From NCBI RefSeq assembly GCF_003151075.1, contig NZ_CP029482.1:6540001-6604000 (forward strand): a stretch of DNA of 64,000 nt. Reading direction: 5' to 3'. The notes below the pieces were generated by a model. The model had not been told where the DNA came from and did not search any database. It saw nothing but the letters and a program-made list of their open reading frames with translations. The number at the start of each line of letters is the position of its first letter. The first letter of the stretch is position 1. The position numbers were made by a program, and so were the translations under genes. This document shows, piece by piece, positions 42,852 to 52,552 of the stretch. This DNA comes from Pseudomonas sp. 31-12 (GTDB taxonomy: Bacteria > Pseudomonadota > Gammaproteobacteria > Pseudomonadales > Pseudomonadaceae).

Positions 42852-44021
42852 TCAACCGACTGGCATGGGCGATTTGGCCGGTGTCAGGCAGTAATGTTCA
42901 ATCAATTGTCGTAATAGATGCACGGTAGGCTGCAAACGTGACATTTCGAGGTATTCCCCCGGTTGGTGCGCACAGGCGATGTCGCCTGGGCCCAGCACCA
43001 GTGTTTCGCAGCCAAGACGCTGAAGATAAGGCGCTTCGGTGCCGAACGCCACTGCTTCGGCGAGATGGCCGGTCAGCTTTTCAGCCACCCGGACCAATTC
43101 CGCGTCTTCGTCTTGCTCGAACGGCGGCACTTCAGGGAACAGCGGCGCGTAGCTGATCTTCACCTGATGGCGTTCGGCAATCGGGTTGAGCCTCTGCAGA
43201 ATGGCCGAACGCAGCGCTGCAGGGTCCATGCCTGGCAATGGCCGCAAGTCGAACTCCAGCGAGCATTGGCCACAGATTCGGTTGGGGTTGTCGCCGCCAT
43301 GGATGCAGCCGAAATTCATGGTCGGCGTCGGCACACCAAACTGTGGATTACGGAATTCACGCTGCCACAACAGGCGCAGGCCACGTAGTTCGCCGATGGC
43401 ATCGTGCATGGCTTCGAGGGCGCTGTGGCCCAGGCGCGGGTCCGAGGAATGACCGCTCTGACCGAGGATGTCGATGCGTTCCATCATGATGCCTTTGTGC
43501 ATGCGGATCGGCTTCAGCCCGGTCGGCTCGCCTATTACCGCCGCACGCCCCAGCGGACGGCCGGCCTCAGCCAGGGCGCGAGCACCGGACATCGAGCTTT
43601 CTTCATCGCAGGTGGCGAGGATCAGCAGCGGCTGTTTGAACGGCTGATCGAGCAGCGGAATCACTGCTTCGATAGCCAGAGCAAAAAAGCCTTTCATGTC
43701 GCAACTGCCCAGGCCCACCCAACGGCCATCGACTTCGGTCAGCTTCAGCGGATCGGTCTGCCACAACGCGCCATCGAACGGCACCGTATCGCTATGCCCG
43801 GCGAGCACCAGGCCACCGGGGCCGGAACCGAAACTGGCGAGCAAGTTGAATTTGCCGGGGCTGACCTGCTGGATGTCGCAGGCAAAACCCAGGTCACCGA
43901 GCCACGTCGCCAGCAAGTCGATGACCGGTCGATTGGATTGATCAAGGCTGGGCTGGGTACAGCTGACCGACGGCGCGGCAATCAGCGCAGCGAACTGATC
44001 TTTCATGGACGGCAAAGGCAT
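42852..44021 (-). CDS. argE: Acetylornithine deacetylase (ArgE, M20 family)
   Basis: The protein has 389 residues. M20 zinc ligands are His76 (LAGHSDTVPF with Asp78), Asp108 (GLGSCDMKGF), Glu140-Glu141 (TCDEESSM), and a late His in ACAHQPGEY. The dimerisation domain spans about 175-285. It removes acetate from N-acetylornithine in arginine synthesis. Pseudomonads also have the ArgJ cycle, so its role may be accessory. It is upstream of argA on the same strand. MKDQFAAL at 44006 is an alternative start. Confidence 0.9.
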   Translation of the reverse strand: MPLPSMKDQFAALIAAPSVSCTQPSLDQSNRPVIDLLATWLGDLGFACDIQQVSPGKFNLLASFGSGPGGLVLAGHSDTVPFDGALWQTDPLKLTEVDGRWVGLGSCDMKGFFALAIEAVIPLLDQPFKQPLLILATCDEESSMSGARALAEAGRPLGRAAVIGEPTGLKPIRMHKGIMMERIDILGQSGHSSDPRLGHSALEAMHDAIGELRGLRLLWQREFRNPQFGVPTPTMNFGCIHGGDNPNRICGQCSLEFDLRPLPGMDPAALRSAILQRLNPIAERHQVKISYAPLFPEVPPFEQDEDAELVRVAEKLTGHLAEAVAFGTEAPYLQRLGCETLVLGPGDIACAHQPGEYLEMSRLQPTVHLLRQLIEHYCLTPAKSPMPVG

Positions 44022-44178
44022 CGCTGACTCCCACTCGCGAATTGAAGACCATCATAGAACCATCTGGCGACAGGAATAAACCGCCGCGGCGCGCAGTGTC
44101 GGTCAGTCCTGTACACTGCACGGCCTTGGCAGCCACACATTTCCCCCGGCTGCGCTCCCGATCCTGGATTTTCCGGCC

Positions 44179-45546
44179 ATGCAGAAAGAAACCGAAATCA
44201 AACTCCGCGTCAGCCGCGAAACCCTCGCTGCCCTGCGCGAGCACCCGCTCCTGAAAAAACGCAACAAAAGTGGCTGGGAACGCCGTGAGTTGATGAACCA
44301 GTACTTCGACACGCCTGAGCGCGACCTGGCCCGCGCCAAGGTTGCCCTGCGCTTGCGCAAGGATGGCGAAGAAGTGATTCAAACCCTCAAGACCCGCGGC
44401 CAGAGCGTCGCCGGTCTGTCAGAGCGTAACGAATACGACTGGAACCTGCCCAAAGCCAAGCTCGACGTGAAAAAACTCGACGGTGAATGCTGGCCAGAAG
44501 AATTGGCCGAGCTGGACAAGAAAACCCTGAAACCGATCTTCACCACCGATTTCGTTCGCGAACGTGCTGAAATCGCCTGGGGCCGTGGCAAGACCAAAGT
44601 GGTCATCGAAGCCGCGCTGGACCTGGGCCACGTGGTGGTCGGCAAGCAGAAAGAAGAAATCTGCGAGCTGGAACTGGAACTGCGCGAAGGCGAGCCGGCT
44701 GCCCTGCTGGAACTGGCCGCCGAACTGGCTGCGACCCTGGCCCTGATGCCGTGTGACATCAGCAAGGCCGAGCGGGGTTATCGCTTGTACGACGCCAACA
44801 GTTACTCATTGAGCCTGCCTGCGCCGCAAATCACCGCTGAAACGCCGCTGGATGATGCATTCGCCGCGCTGAGCTGGCACTTGCTGAGCAGCAGCCAGCG
44901 TCTGGCCGAACAGTATCGCTTCAACGGCCACTGGCGCCTGTTGCAGGACTGGGTCGAGAACCTCGCTGAGTTGCGCGCCTTGCTCAGCAGCCTGGGCCAG
45001 GCCGCACCGCGTCAGTCGACTCATGATCTACGCGTTGCTCTGGATGCCTTGCTTGAAGACTGGCGCCCGCTGGTTCAGGCAGGTATCGACGACGAAGACG
45101 TGCGCAAAGCCGCGCCGGAGCAGTTCCTCGAAGAACTGGAAGACCCGCGCTGGGGCCTGTTCTCCCTGAACACTTCACGTTGGTTGCTGGCCCGCACCTG
45201 GGCGGCTGATCGCAACGTCCGTGGCAATCGCCAGGGCGCTGCGCAGTTGGGTAGCTGGTTGCCGCGCTTGCTCGGTGAAGAAGCGACGTCCCTGCAATTG
45301 CAGCGTTATCAGCAACAGCCGGAAGATTTGGCCGAGCAACTGCCGCGTATCGAGCGCATCCAGGCCTGGCTGCATCACGCTCGCAATGTGTTGGACATCC
45401 CGGAAATGGATCGCCTGTACGGTGAGCTGAAGCAACTGGCGCAATTGGCTAACGAGCCGATCACCGATGAATCGCTGGATGCGCGCAAGCAGCAGGCGAT
45501 TGCGGTTTATCAGAATCGTGCCTGGAAAATGTTGCTGCGCATGTAA
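44179..45546 (+). CDS. CYTH-CHAD inorganic triphosphatase family protein (YgiF-like)
   Basis: The protein has 455 residues. The N-terminal CYTH domain (about 1-200) starts with the ExExK motif at residues 4-8 (ETEIK) and has the acidic CELELELREGE strand, both needed for tunnel metal and phosphate binding. A C-terminal CHAD-like helical region (about 215-455) has conserved His/Arg (THDLRVALDALLEDWRP), although the domain is weakly conserved. YgiF-type enzymes hydrolyse inorganic triphosphate and may associate with polyphosphate. It is divergent from argE. Confidence 0.87.
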   Translation: MQKETEIKLRVSRETLAALREHPLLKKRNKSGWERRELMNQYFDTPERDLARAKVALRLRKDGEEVIQTLKTRGQSVAGLSERNEYDWNLPKAKLDVKKLDGECWPEELAELDKKTLKPIFTTDFVRERAEIAWGRGKTKVVIEAALDLGHVVVGKQKEEICELELELREGEPAALLELAAELAATLALMPCDISKAERGYRLYDANSYSLSLPAPQITAETPLDDAFAALSWHLLSSSQRLAEQYRFNGHWRLLQDWVENLAELRALLSSLGQAAPRQSTHDLRVALDALLEDWRPLVQAGIDDEDVRKAAPEQFLEELEDPRWGLFSLNTSRWLLARTWAADRNVRGNRQGAAQLGSWLPRLLGEEATSLQLQRYQQQPEDLAEQLPRIERIQAWLHHARNVLDIPEMDRLYGELKQLAQLANEPITDESLDARKQQAIAVYQNRAWKMLLRM

Positions 45547-45550
45547 GACC

Positions 45551-45620
45551 GCCATCGCCAGCAGGCTGGCTCCCACAGTTGGAATGCGTTCCCCTGTGGG
45601 AGCTAGCCTGCTAGCGATGA
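45551..45620. repeat. REP pair, CTAGC family, with one degenerate arm
   Basis: The arm gccatcgccagcaggctggct is a mutated form of the complement of tgtgggagctagcctgctag at the right. It lies in the convergent gap between the triphosphatase and Lrp genes. Confidence 0.85.
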
Positions 45621-45644
45621 GGCCAGCACATTCACCGCAAAACT

Positions 45645-46109
45645 TCAGACCGGCAAACTCGTCGTCGACTTGATCTCCGACAACGCCACAATCGAGTTCA
45701 CTTCCTGAATCCCCGGCACCATCGACAGCTTCTCAAAGAAAAACCGCTCATACGCCTCAATGTCCGCGGTGACAATGCGCAGCAAGAAATCCACCGACCC
45801 CATCAACACATAACATTCCAGCACTTCGGGAAAGCCGCGAATCGCCTCGGTGAACTCGGTGAAGTTCGAGCGCCCGTGCGCGTTGAGTTTGATCTCGGCA
45901 AATATCTGCGTGTTCAGGCCGATTTTCTTCCGGTCAAGCAACGTCACCTGCCCCCGAATGATCCCCTCCTCCTTCATCCGCTGAATCCGCCGCCAGCACG
46001 GCGACTGGGAAAGCCCCACCTGTTCGGCGATCTGCGCGCTGGAGAGCGAAGCGTCTTCCTGCAGCAACGCGAGAATCTTGCGATCGTAGCTATCCAGCTC
46101 GCTATGCAT
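45645..46109 (-). CDS. Lrp/AsnC-family transcriptional regulator
   Basis: The protein has 154 residues. The N-terminal helix-turn-helix is LDSYDRKILALLQEDASLSSAQIAEQVGLSQSPCWRRIQRMKEEGII. The C-terminal RAM (ligand-binding, ACT-like) domain has ECYVLMGSVDFLLRIVTADIEAYERFFFEKLSMVPGIQEVNS. It probably binds an amino acid. The divergent neighbour is a small ACT-like protein gene, with about 125 bases between them. Confidence 0.92.
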   Translation of the reverse strand: MHSELDSYDRKILALLQEDASLSSAQIAEQVGLSQSPCWRRIQRMKEEGIIRGQVTLLDRKKIGLNTQIFAEIKLNAHGRSNFTEFTEAIRGFPEVLECYVLMGSVDFLLRIVTADIEAYERFFFEKLSMVPGIQEVNSIVALSEIKSTTSLPV

Positions 46110-46234
46110 AAATAAACCCGTAATTGATAGCCAGCCGAATCAAACAATTCGAAAAATAGCCAATAGACTCAATCATAGATAAGAAATGCCCGGCAGCGAA
46201 TGTAAAAATTTCTCCATTGATTTGGAGACCGACC

Positions 46235-46573
46235 ATGCCGCACCTGGAAGCCCTGAACACCTCGCCCGCCCGCGCCGATGTCTGGAACGCCGGCAACGCG
46301 CACTGCCGCGTTCATTACCAACTGTTGGCCGAAGCCGAGCCGGACCTGCTGTGCCGGACGCTCAACCTGTTCGCCTTACAGTTACTGACGCCGCAGCAGG
46401 TCAGCGCGCAACGGATGGACGATCTGATGTCGATCGACATCGTCATGGACGGGCTGAGCTGGCATCGGGCCGAAGTGATTGCGGACAAATTACGTAACCT
46501 GATCAGCGTTTTTTCCGTAGAGCTGCAAGCCGCTGATTCGGCGTGGAATGAGCCGGCTCAGGCGGCAGGCTGA
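46235..46573 (+). CDS. Small ACT-domain-like protein
   Basis: The protein has 112 residues and no signal peptide. The central part, LCRTLNLFALQLLTPQQVSAQRMDDLMSIDIVMDGLSWHRAEVIADKLRNLISVFSVEL, has the beta-alpha-beta-beta-alpha-beta pattern of ACT domains such as the small subunit of acetolactate synthase (IlvM/IlvH). The N terminus is variable. It may bind an amino acid and modulate an enzyme, which is inference. The start ATG at 46235 has GGAGA 8-12 bases before it. It is divergent from the Lrp regulator gene, which may respond to the same ligand. Confidence 0.6.
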   Translation: MPHLEALNTSPARADVWNAGNAHCRVHYQLLAEAEPDLLCRTLNLFALQLLTPQQVSAQRMDDLMSIDIVMDGLSWHRAEVIADKLRNLISVFSVELQAADSAWNEPAQAAG

Positions 46574-46663
46574 CAAACCTCGACACGGCTTCGTCGGGTA
46601 GTGGCCCAACGGTCGGTGGGTCCGCGACTATCCTTTGCGAACTGTTGTTCATGAGGAGCCCGC

Positions 46664-48448
46664 ATGTCCGTTCAACTTGCCATTCAGGACCGCTGGCTGG
46701 ATCTCAATGATTTGCTGCGTGAACTGGTCGCCCAGGGCTTTATCAGCCAGGACTCGGCCGAACACGCGCTCAATGCCCGCCGCCGGCATGCCGCCAATGG
46801 CCAGATGCATCCCCTGGAATTCATCGCCAGCCAGCACCTGGACGACCTTAGTCGTCCCGGCAAACATCTGGATCTGGAAAGCCTGACCCTGTGGCTGTCG
46901 CAGCAGGCCGGCCAGCCGTACTTGCGCATCGATCCGCTGAAGATCAACGTCGCGGCCATCACGCCGCTGATGTCCTACGCCTTCGCCCAGCGCCACAAGA
47001 TTCTGGCGGTGTCCATCGACCGAGACGCGGTGACCGTGGCCAGCGCCCAGCCTTACGTCAACGGCTGGGAAGCTGACCTGACCCACGTGTTGAAGCTGCC
47101 AATCAAACGCGTAGTGGCCAACCCGGTAGACATCCAGCGCTTCAGCGTCGAGTTTTTCCGGCTGGCCAAATCGGTCAGCGGGGCAACCAACAACGATCAG
47201 CAGGCCAGCAATCTGGGCAACTTCGAGCAACTGCTCAACCTCGGCGCCAGCGATCAGGAGCCAGATGCCAACGACGCGCACATCGTCAACATCGTCGACT
47301 GGTTGTTCCAGTACGCGTTTCAGCAGCGCGCCAGTGATATCCACATCGAACCCCGGCGCGAGCAAGGCACAGTGCGCTTTCGCATCGACGGTGTGCTGCA
47401 CAACGTCTATCAATTCCCGCCGCAGGTGACGATGGCGATCGTCAGCCGCCTGAAAAGCCTCGGGCGGATGAACGTCGCGGAAAAGCGCAAACCCCAGGAT
47501 GGTCGGGTAAAGACCAAGACCCCGGACGGCGGCGAAGTCGAGTTGCGGCTGTCGACCTTGCCGACGGCGTTCGGCGAAAAAATGGTCATGCGGATCTTCG
47601 ACCCGGAGGTGCTGCTCAAGGATTTCGATCAGCTGGGCTTCTCCGCCGAAGACCTGCGGCGCTGGCAGGACATGACCCGCCAGCCCAACGGCATCATTCT
47701 GGTCACCGGGCCGACGGGTTCCGGGAAAACCACCACGCTGTACACCACGCTCAAGAAACTGGCGACGCCGGAGGTCAACCTCTGCACCATCGAAGACCCG
47801 ATCGAGATGGTCGAACCGGCGTTCAACCAGATGCAGGTCCAGCACAACATCGACCTGACCTTCGCCGCTGGCGTGCGCGCGCTGATGCGGCAGGATCCAG
47901 ACATCATCATGATCGGCGAGATCCGCGACCTCGAAACCGCGGAAATGGCCATTCAGGCCGCGCTCACCGGTCACTTGGTACTCTCGACCTTGCACACCAA
48001 CGATGCGCCCAGCGCCATCAGCCGCCTGCTGGAACTCGGCGTGCCGCATTACCTGATCAAGGCCACGGTACTCGGTGTCATGGCCCAGCGCCTGGTCCGT
48101 ACCTTGTGCCCTCACTGCAAGGCACCGCTGACGTTGAGCGAAGAAGATTGGCAAACCCTGACCAAACCCTGGCAAGCGCCGCTGCCGACCAACGCCCAAC
48201 GCGCCATCGGCTGTCTGGAATGTCGCGACACCGGCTATCGCGGCCGCGCCGGGGTCTACGAAATCATGCAGCTGACCGATGGCGTAAAAGCGCTGATCAA
48301 TCCCGACACTGATTTGCTGGCGGTGCGGCGTCAGGCGTTCAAGGAAGGCATGCGCAGTTTGCGATTATCGGGCGCGCAGAAAGTGGCCGCCGGGTTGACG
48401 ACGATCGAGGAAGTATTGCGAGTGACGCCGCAGAGCGAACAAAAGTAG
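46664..48448 (+). CDS. GspE/PilB-type secretion ATPase, orphan
   Basis: The protein has 594 residues. The N-terminal GspE-N (MshEN-like) region spans about 1-165. The ATPase core has Walker A GPTGSGKTT at 349-357, the Asp box (TIEDPIE), Walker B (IIMIGEIRDLETAEMA) and the His box (LVLSTLHTNDAPSA). A four-cysteine zinc motif (CPHC and CLEC) follows. It resembles PilB/GspE/PA5210-type ATPases that energise type II secretion or type IV pili, but no pilin, platform or secretin gene is near. It is preceded by the ACT-like gene and followed by a DUF2388 gene. Confidence 0.9.
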   Translation: MSVQLAIQDRWLDLNDLLRELVAQGFISQDSAEHALNARRRHAANGQMHPLEFIASQHLDDLSRPGKHLDLESLTLWLSQQAGQPYLRIDPLKINVAAITPLMSYAFAQRHKILAVSIDRDAVTVASAQPYVNGWEADLTHVLKLPIKRVVANPVDIQRFSVEFFRLAKSVSGATNNDQQASNLGNFEQLLNLGASDQEPDANDAHIVNIVDWLFQYAFQQRASDIHIEPRREQGTVRFRIDGVLHNVYQFPPQVTMAIVSRLKSLGRMNVAEKRKPQDGRVKTKTPDGGEVELRLSTLPTAFGEKMVMRIFDPEVLLKDFDQLGFSAEDLRRWQDMTRQPNGIILVTGPTGSGKTTTLYTTLKKLATPEVNLCTIEDPIEMVEPAFNQMQVQHNIDLTFAAGVRALMRQDPDIIMIGEIRDLETAEMAIQAALTGHLVLSTLHTNDAPSAISRLLELGVPHYLIKATVLGVMAQRLVRTLCPHCKAPLTLSEEDWQTLTKPWQAPLPTNAQRAIGCLECRDTGYRGRAGVYEIMQLTDGVKALINPDTDLLAVRRQAFKEGMRSLRLSGAQKVAAGLTTIEEVLRVTPQSEQK

Positions 48449-48520
48449 GCGCGGCCATCACGGAACTGGATTGGGGAAATGGCGATCCAACCCCGTAGTT
48501 AACCAGTGGAGTCACCCATT

Positions 48521-48838
48521 ATGCGTCTCAAACTTGCTGTCGCTACCATCGCCTTGTTGTCCCTTCCAGTCGGTTCGGCGATGGCCGATAGCTTTTGGCG
48601 TAACGTCATTTCGTCCGGTGCCACCACCGGTTCGACTTACCTGACCTTCAAGGATCACAAGCTGATCGTTGCCGCGCAGGACGATGCCGGCAGCTTTGTC
48701 GCCAGTGACGGCGGCATTCGCGGTCCTTATCTGGAAGCCGCGATGCAGAAAGTCCGCGCCGACAACCCGGGTCTGCAGGCGACGGACATGGAACTGGCGA
48801 ACGCGATCCTGGCGAAGAATGCCGTGGCTTCGGAATAA
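48521..48838 (+). CDS. DUF2388 secreted small protein
   Basis: The protein has 105 residues. The signal peptide MRLKLAVATIALLSLPVGSA is cut near AMA-DSF. The mature DSFWRNVISSGATTGSTYLTFKDHKLIVAAQDDAGSFVASDG is the DUF2388 signature, a Pseudomonas-typical small exported protein. The function is unknown. The ATG at 48521 has GGAG 10-13 bases before it; a GTG at 48506 would add five residues. A terminator follows. Confidence 0.85.
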   Translation: MRLKLAVATIALLSLPVGSAMADSFWRNVISSGATTGSTYLTFKDHKLIVAAQDDAGSFVASDGGIRGPYLEAAMQKVRADNPGLQATDMELANAILAKNAVASE

Positions 48839-48851
48839 GCTTTACCTAAAC

Positions 48852-48884
48852 AAAAATGCCGCTCTAACGAGCGGCATTTTTTTG
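48852..48884 (+). terminator. Rho-independent terminator after the DUF2388 gene
   Basis: The stem aaaaatgccgctc-taac-gagcggcattttttt is 14 bases past the stop. Confidence 0.92.
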
Positions 48885-48899
48885 CCCAATACAAAACCC

Positions 48900-48989
48900 T
48901 GTGGGAGCGAGCCTGCTCGCGATAACGGTGGATCAGTCGACATCTTCAGCGACTGTTACACCGTTATCGCGAGCAGGCTCGCTCCCACA
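48900..48989. repeat. REP pair (GTGGGAGC family, GCCTGCTCGCGATA variant)
   Basis: Inverted arms gtgggagcgagcctgctcgcgataacggtg and complement pair fully, leaving a spacer of about 30 bases. It lies in the convergent gap between the DUF2388 gene and gcvP. Confidence 0.93.
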
Positions 48990-49012
48990 TTGGATTTGCG
49001 TAGTGCGGGAGA

Positions 49013-51886
49013 TCAGCGGTAATCATCGACCGGTACGCACGCGCAGAACAAATTGCGGTCGCCATAGACGTTATCCACCCGATTCACCACCGGCCAGTAT
49101 TTATGCGCCTTGGTGTGCGCATCCGGCGTCACCGCTTGCTCGATGCTGTAAGGCCGCTCCCAAATGCCGGTGATATCGGCCAGGGTATGCGGCGCTCGCT
49201 TCAGCGGATTGTCCTCGGCTGGCCAGTTACCGTTCTGTACCTCGGTGATTTCCGCACGAATGCTCAGCATCGCGCCGATAAACCGGTCCAGCTCGGCCTT
49301 TGACTCACTTTCGGTCGGCTCGACCATCAGCGTCCCCGGCACCGGGAATGACATGGTCGGCGCATGGAAACCGTAATCCATCAGGCGCTTGGCCACGTCC
49401 TCTTCGCTGATCCCGGTCAGCGCCTTCAGTGGTCGCAAATCCAGGATGCATTCGTGCGCCACACGCTCGTTGCGCCCGGTGTAGAGCACGGGGAACGCCC
49501 CGGACAAATGCTGCGCCAGGTAATTTGCGGCAAGGATCGCCACCTCGCTGGCATCCGCCAGTTGCGGCCCCATCATCGCGATGTACATCCAGCTGATCGG
49601 CAAAATGCTCGCGCTGCCCCAAGGCGCCGCGCTGACCGCGCCGTTCTGCGGCAGCGGCCCTTCAATCGGCACCACCGGGTGATTGGCGACGAACGGCGCC
49701 AGGTGCGCGCGCACACCAATCGGGCCCATGCCCGGCCCACCGCCGCCGTGGGGAATGCAGAAGGTCTTGTGCAGGTTCATGTGGGACACGTCGGCGCCAA
49801 TGTCCGCCGGCCGCGCCAATCCCACCTGGGCGTTGAGGTTGGCGCCATCCATGTACACCTGGCCGCCGTGGCTGTGGATAACTTCACAGATTTCGCTGAT
49901 GCCTTCTTCATACACGCCGTGAGTCGACGGATACGTCGCCATCAGGCAGGCAAGTTTGTCGCCAGCGTCCGCAGCCTTGCCTTTGAGGTCATCCAGATCG
50001 ACGTTGCCCGCCTCGTCGCACTCGACGATCACCACGCGCATCCCGGCCATCTGCGCCGAGGCCGGGTTGGTGCCGTGGGCGGAGGACGGGATCAGGCAGA
50101 TGTCTCGCGCCCCTTCATGACGGCTCTCGTGGTATTTGCGGATCGCCAGCAGCCCGGCGTACTCGCCTTGGGCGCCGGAGTTGGGTTGCATGCAGATCGC
50201 GTCGAAACCGGTGATCGCGCAGAGCCAGCGCTCCAGTTCCTCGATCATCAGCGAATAACCCACCGCCTGCTCTTTCGGCACAAACGGGTGCAGGTTGGCG
50301 AATTGCGGCCAGGTGATGGGGATCATCTCGCTGGTGGCATTGAGTTTCATGGTGCAGGAGCCCAGCGGAATCATCGACTGGTTGAGCGCCAGGTCTTTGT
50401 TTTCCAGTTGCTTGAGGTAGCGCAGCATCTCGGTTTCGCTGTGATGGGCGCTGAATACGGGATGGCGCAGATAAGGCGAGGTGCGCAGCAATCCTGCGGG
50501 AATGCCGGATGCAAGGGATTCACCGTCCAGTTCGTCGACGTTCAGCCCATGATCGGAACCGAGGAACACATCGAACAGTTTCGCCACCGTGGTTTCGTCT
50601 GAGGTTTCGTCAAGGCTCAGCCCCAGCTGCCCGCGCCCGAGAATGCGCAAATTGATCTGTGCGGCCTGGGCACTTTCGATGATTGCCGTCTGAGTGCCAC
50701 CGACCTCCAGCGTCAGCGTGTCGAAAAAGTGGGTGTTGAGGCGGGTGATGCCGTGACGCTCCAGACCGGCAGCAAGGATGCAGGTCAGCCGGTGGACGCG
50801 CTGGGCAATCTGCTTCAACCCTTCCGGGCCGTGGTAAACCGCGTAGAAACTGGCGATGTTGGCCAGCAATACCTGAGCGGTGCAGATGTTCGAATTGGCC
50901 TTCTCCCGCCGAATATGTTGCTCGCGAGTTTGCAGGGCCATGCGCAACGCGGTATTGCCGCGAGCATCTTTCGAGACGCCGATGATCCGCCCGGGAATCG
51001 CTCGCTTGTACTCTTCGCGGCTGGCAAAAAATGCCGCGTGTGGTCCGCCGTACCCCATCGGTACACCGAAACGCTGGGACGAGCCGAACACCACGTCGGC
51101 GCCCAGCTCACCCGGCGGGGTCAGTAACAGCAGGCTCAGCAGATCCGTCGCCACACAGGCCAGCGCCTGCTGGGCATGCAGGTGATCGATCAATGGCCGC
51201 AGATCGCGGATCTCGCCATGGGTGTCCGGATACTGCAGCAGCGCGCCAAACACCTCGTACTGCTTCAAGTTATCCACAGCATCGATGATCAGCTCGAAAC
51301 CGAAGCCTTCGGCGCGGGTTTGCACCACGGAGATGGTTTGTGGATGGCAGTTCTCATCGACGAAGAACAGATTGCTTTTGGACTTGGCGACCCGCTTGGC
51401 CAGCGCCATGGCTTCCGCCGCCGCGGTGGCTTCATCGAGCAGCGAGGCGTTGGCCAGTTCCAGGCCCGTGAGGTCGATGGTCAATTGCTGGAAGTTCAGC
51501 AGCGCTTCGAGTCGCCCTTGGGCGATCTCTGGTTGATACGGCGTGTACGCGGTGTACCAACCGGGATTTTCCAGCACGTTGCGCAGAATCACGGTGGGCG
51601 TGAGGGTGCCGTGGTAGCCCATGCCGATCAGGCTGGTCCAGACCTGGTTCTGCTCGGCGTACCCACGCAGCTTGGCCAGCGCGGCTTCTTCGTCGAGGGC
51701 GGGCGGTAAATCGAGCGCCCGATTCAGGCGGATTCCCGGCGGCACCGTTTGCTCGATCAGCTCGACCCGACTGCCGAGGCCGAGGCTGTCGAGCATCGCC
51801 TGTTGCTCGGCGGCATCGGGGCCGAGGTGGCGGCGAAGAAAAGCATTGGGGTCGCGTAACTGGCTCAAGGACGGCAATTGGGACAT
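49013..51886 (-). CDS. gcvP: Glycine dehydrogenase (decarboxylating), GcvP
   Basis: P protein of the glycine cleavage system, 957 residues. It decarboxylates glycine with PLP and transfers the aminomethyl group to lipoylated GcvH. The PLP lysine is Lys707 in the conserved HKTF of [21 protein letters not shown]. The two homologous halves of the P-protein fold are present. It is the last gene of gcvT-gcvH-gcvP, 233 bases downstream of gcvH, from which a terminator-like hairpin and a REP pair separate it, so it may have reduced or separate transcription. Confidence 0.97.
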   Translation of the reverse strand: MSQLPSLSQLRDPNAFLRRHLGPDAAEQQAMLDSLGLGSRVELIEQTVPPGIRLNRALDLPPALDEEAALAKLRGYAEQNQVWTSLIGMGYHGTLTPTVILRNVLENPGWYTAYTPYQPEIAQGRLEALLNFQQLTIDLTGLELANASLLDEATAAAEAMALAKRVAKSKSNLFFVDENCHPQTISVVQTRAEGFGFELIIDAVDNLKQYEVFGALLQYPDTHGEIRDLRPLIDHLHAQQALACVATDLLSLLLLTPPGELGADVVFGSSQRFGVPMGYGGPHAAFFASREEYKRAIPGRIIGVSKDARGNTALRMALQTREQHIRREKANSNICTAQVLLANIASFYAVYHGPEGLKQIAQRVHRLTCILAAGLERHGITRLNTHFFDTLTLEVGGTQTAIIESAQAAQINLRILGRGQLGLSLDETSDETTVAKLFDVFLGSDHGLNVDELDGESLASGIPAGLLRTSPYLRHPVFSAHHSETEMLRYLKQLENKDLALNQSMIPLGSCTMKLNATSEMIPITWPQFANLHPFVPKEQAVGYSLMIEELERWLCAITGFDAICMQPNSGAQGEYAGLLAIRKYHESRHEGARDICLIPSSAHGTNPASAQMAGMRVVIVECDEAGNVDLDDLKGKAADAGDKLACLMATYPSTHGVYEEGISEICEVIHSHGGQVYMDGANLNAQVGLARPADIGADVSHMNLHKTFCIPHGGGGPGMGPIGVRAHLAPFVANHPVVPIEGPLPQNGAVSAAPWGSASILPISWMYIAMMGPQLADASEVAILAANYLAQHLSGAFPVLYTGRNERVAHECILDLRPLKALTGISEEDVAKRLMDYGFHAPTMSFPVPGTLMVEPTESESKAELDRFIGAMLSIRAEITEVQNGNWPAEDNPLKRAPHTLADITGIWERPYSIEQAVTPDAHTKAHKYWPVVNRVDNVYGDRNLFCACVPVDDYR

Positions 51887-51967
51887 GACGGGCTCTCTCT
51901 TGACTGGCGCTCAACGTCGATGCAACACGGTCAAACCAGCATAGCAGCCAGTACAAACGGCGGACCT

Positions 51968-52056
51968 TGTGGGAGCGAGCTTGCTCGCGAAGGGCCGTGT
52001 CAGTCGATGTAGATGTCAGCTGAAAGACCGCCTTCGCGAGCAAGCCCGCTCCCACA
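51968..52056. repeat. REP pair (GTGGGAGC family)
   Basis: Inverted arms tgtgggagcgagcttgctcg and complement lie between gcvH and gcvP on the same strand, so it could influence relative transcript levels. Confidence 0.93.
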
Positions 52057-52073
52057 GGGAAAATCCGTCAGGC

Positions 52074-52103
52074 GAAAAAAAGCCCCGACGGGTCGGGGCT
52101 TTG
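52074..52103 (-). terminator. Terminator-like hairpin after gcvH
   Basis: The stem agccccgac / gtcggggct has an A run on its left that gives a U tract in the minus-strand transcript. It is 17 bases past the gcvH stop, so gcvP may be reached only by read-through. Confidence 0.88.
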
Positions 52104-52119
52104 GGATGACGCTCAAGGC

Positions 52120-52503
52120 TTACTCGCCGATGGCGGCCTTGTAACCAGCTGCATCGAGCAGCTTGTCCAGCTCAGCCTTGTCGCTAGGCTTCAGTTTGAA
52201 GATCCACGCGCCGTACGGATCGGTGTTCAGCAGTTCAGGCGAACCGCTCAAGTCTTCGTTGATCGCGATCACTTCACCGGAAACCGGGGAGTAAATGTCG
52301 GAGGCGGCTTTAACCGACTCAACGACACCGGATTGATCACCGGCAGCGAAGACTTTTCCGACTTCGGTCAGCTCAACGAACACCACATCGCCCAAGGCTT
52401 CCTGAGCGTGATCGCTGATGCCCACGGTGACGGAGCCATCAGCTTCCAGGCGGGCCCATTCGTGACTTTCGGCAAAACGCAGGTCGGCAGGGATATCGCT
52501 CAT
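52120..52503 (-). CDS. gcvH: Glycine cleavage system H protein
   Basis: This is the lipoyl carrier of the glycine cleavage complex, 127 residues. The lipoylation site is Lys65 in [15 protein letters not shown]. The start [20 protein letters not shown] at 52503 is the family N terminus; MRTQN upstream is a likely wrong extension. It is 49 bases downstream of gcvT on the same strand. Confidence 0.97.
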   Translation of the reverse strand: MSDIPADLRFAESHEWARLEADGSVTVGISDHAQEALGDVVFVELTEVGKVFAAGDQSGVVESVKAASDIYSPVSGEVIAINEDLSGSPELLNTDPYGAWIFKLKPSDKAELDKLLDAAGYKAAIGE

Positions 52504-52552
52504 GTTCTGTGTCCTCAAGAGAATTGTCAGCGGTCGTTGCCCGCCAAAAAGG

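Noticed and set aside
46649..48199. Minus-strand open frame of 516 codons opposite the GspE-type ATPase
   Set aside because: The plus-strand frame has all ATPase motifs; the opposite frame is compositional.
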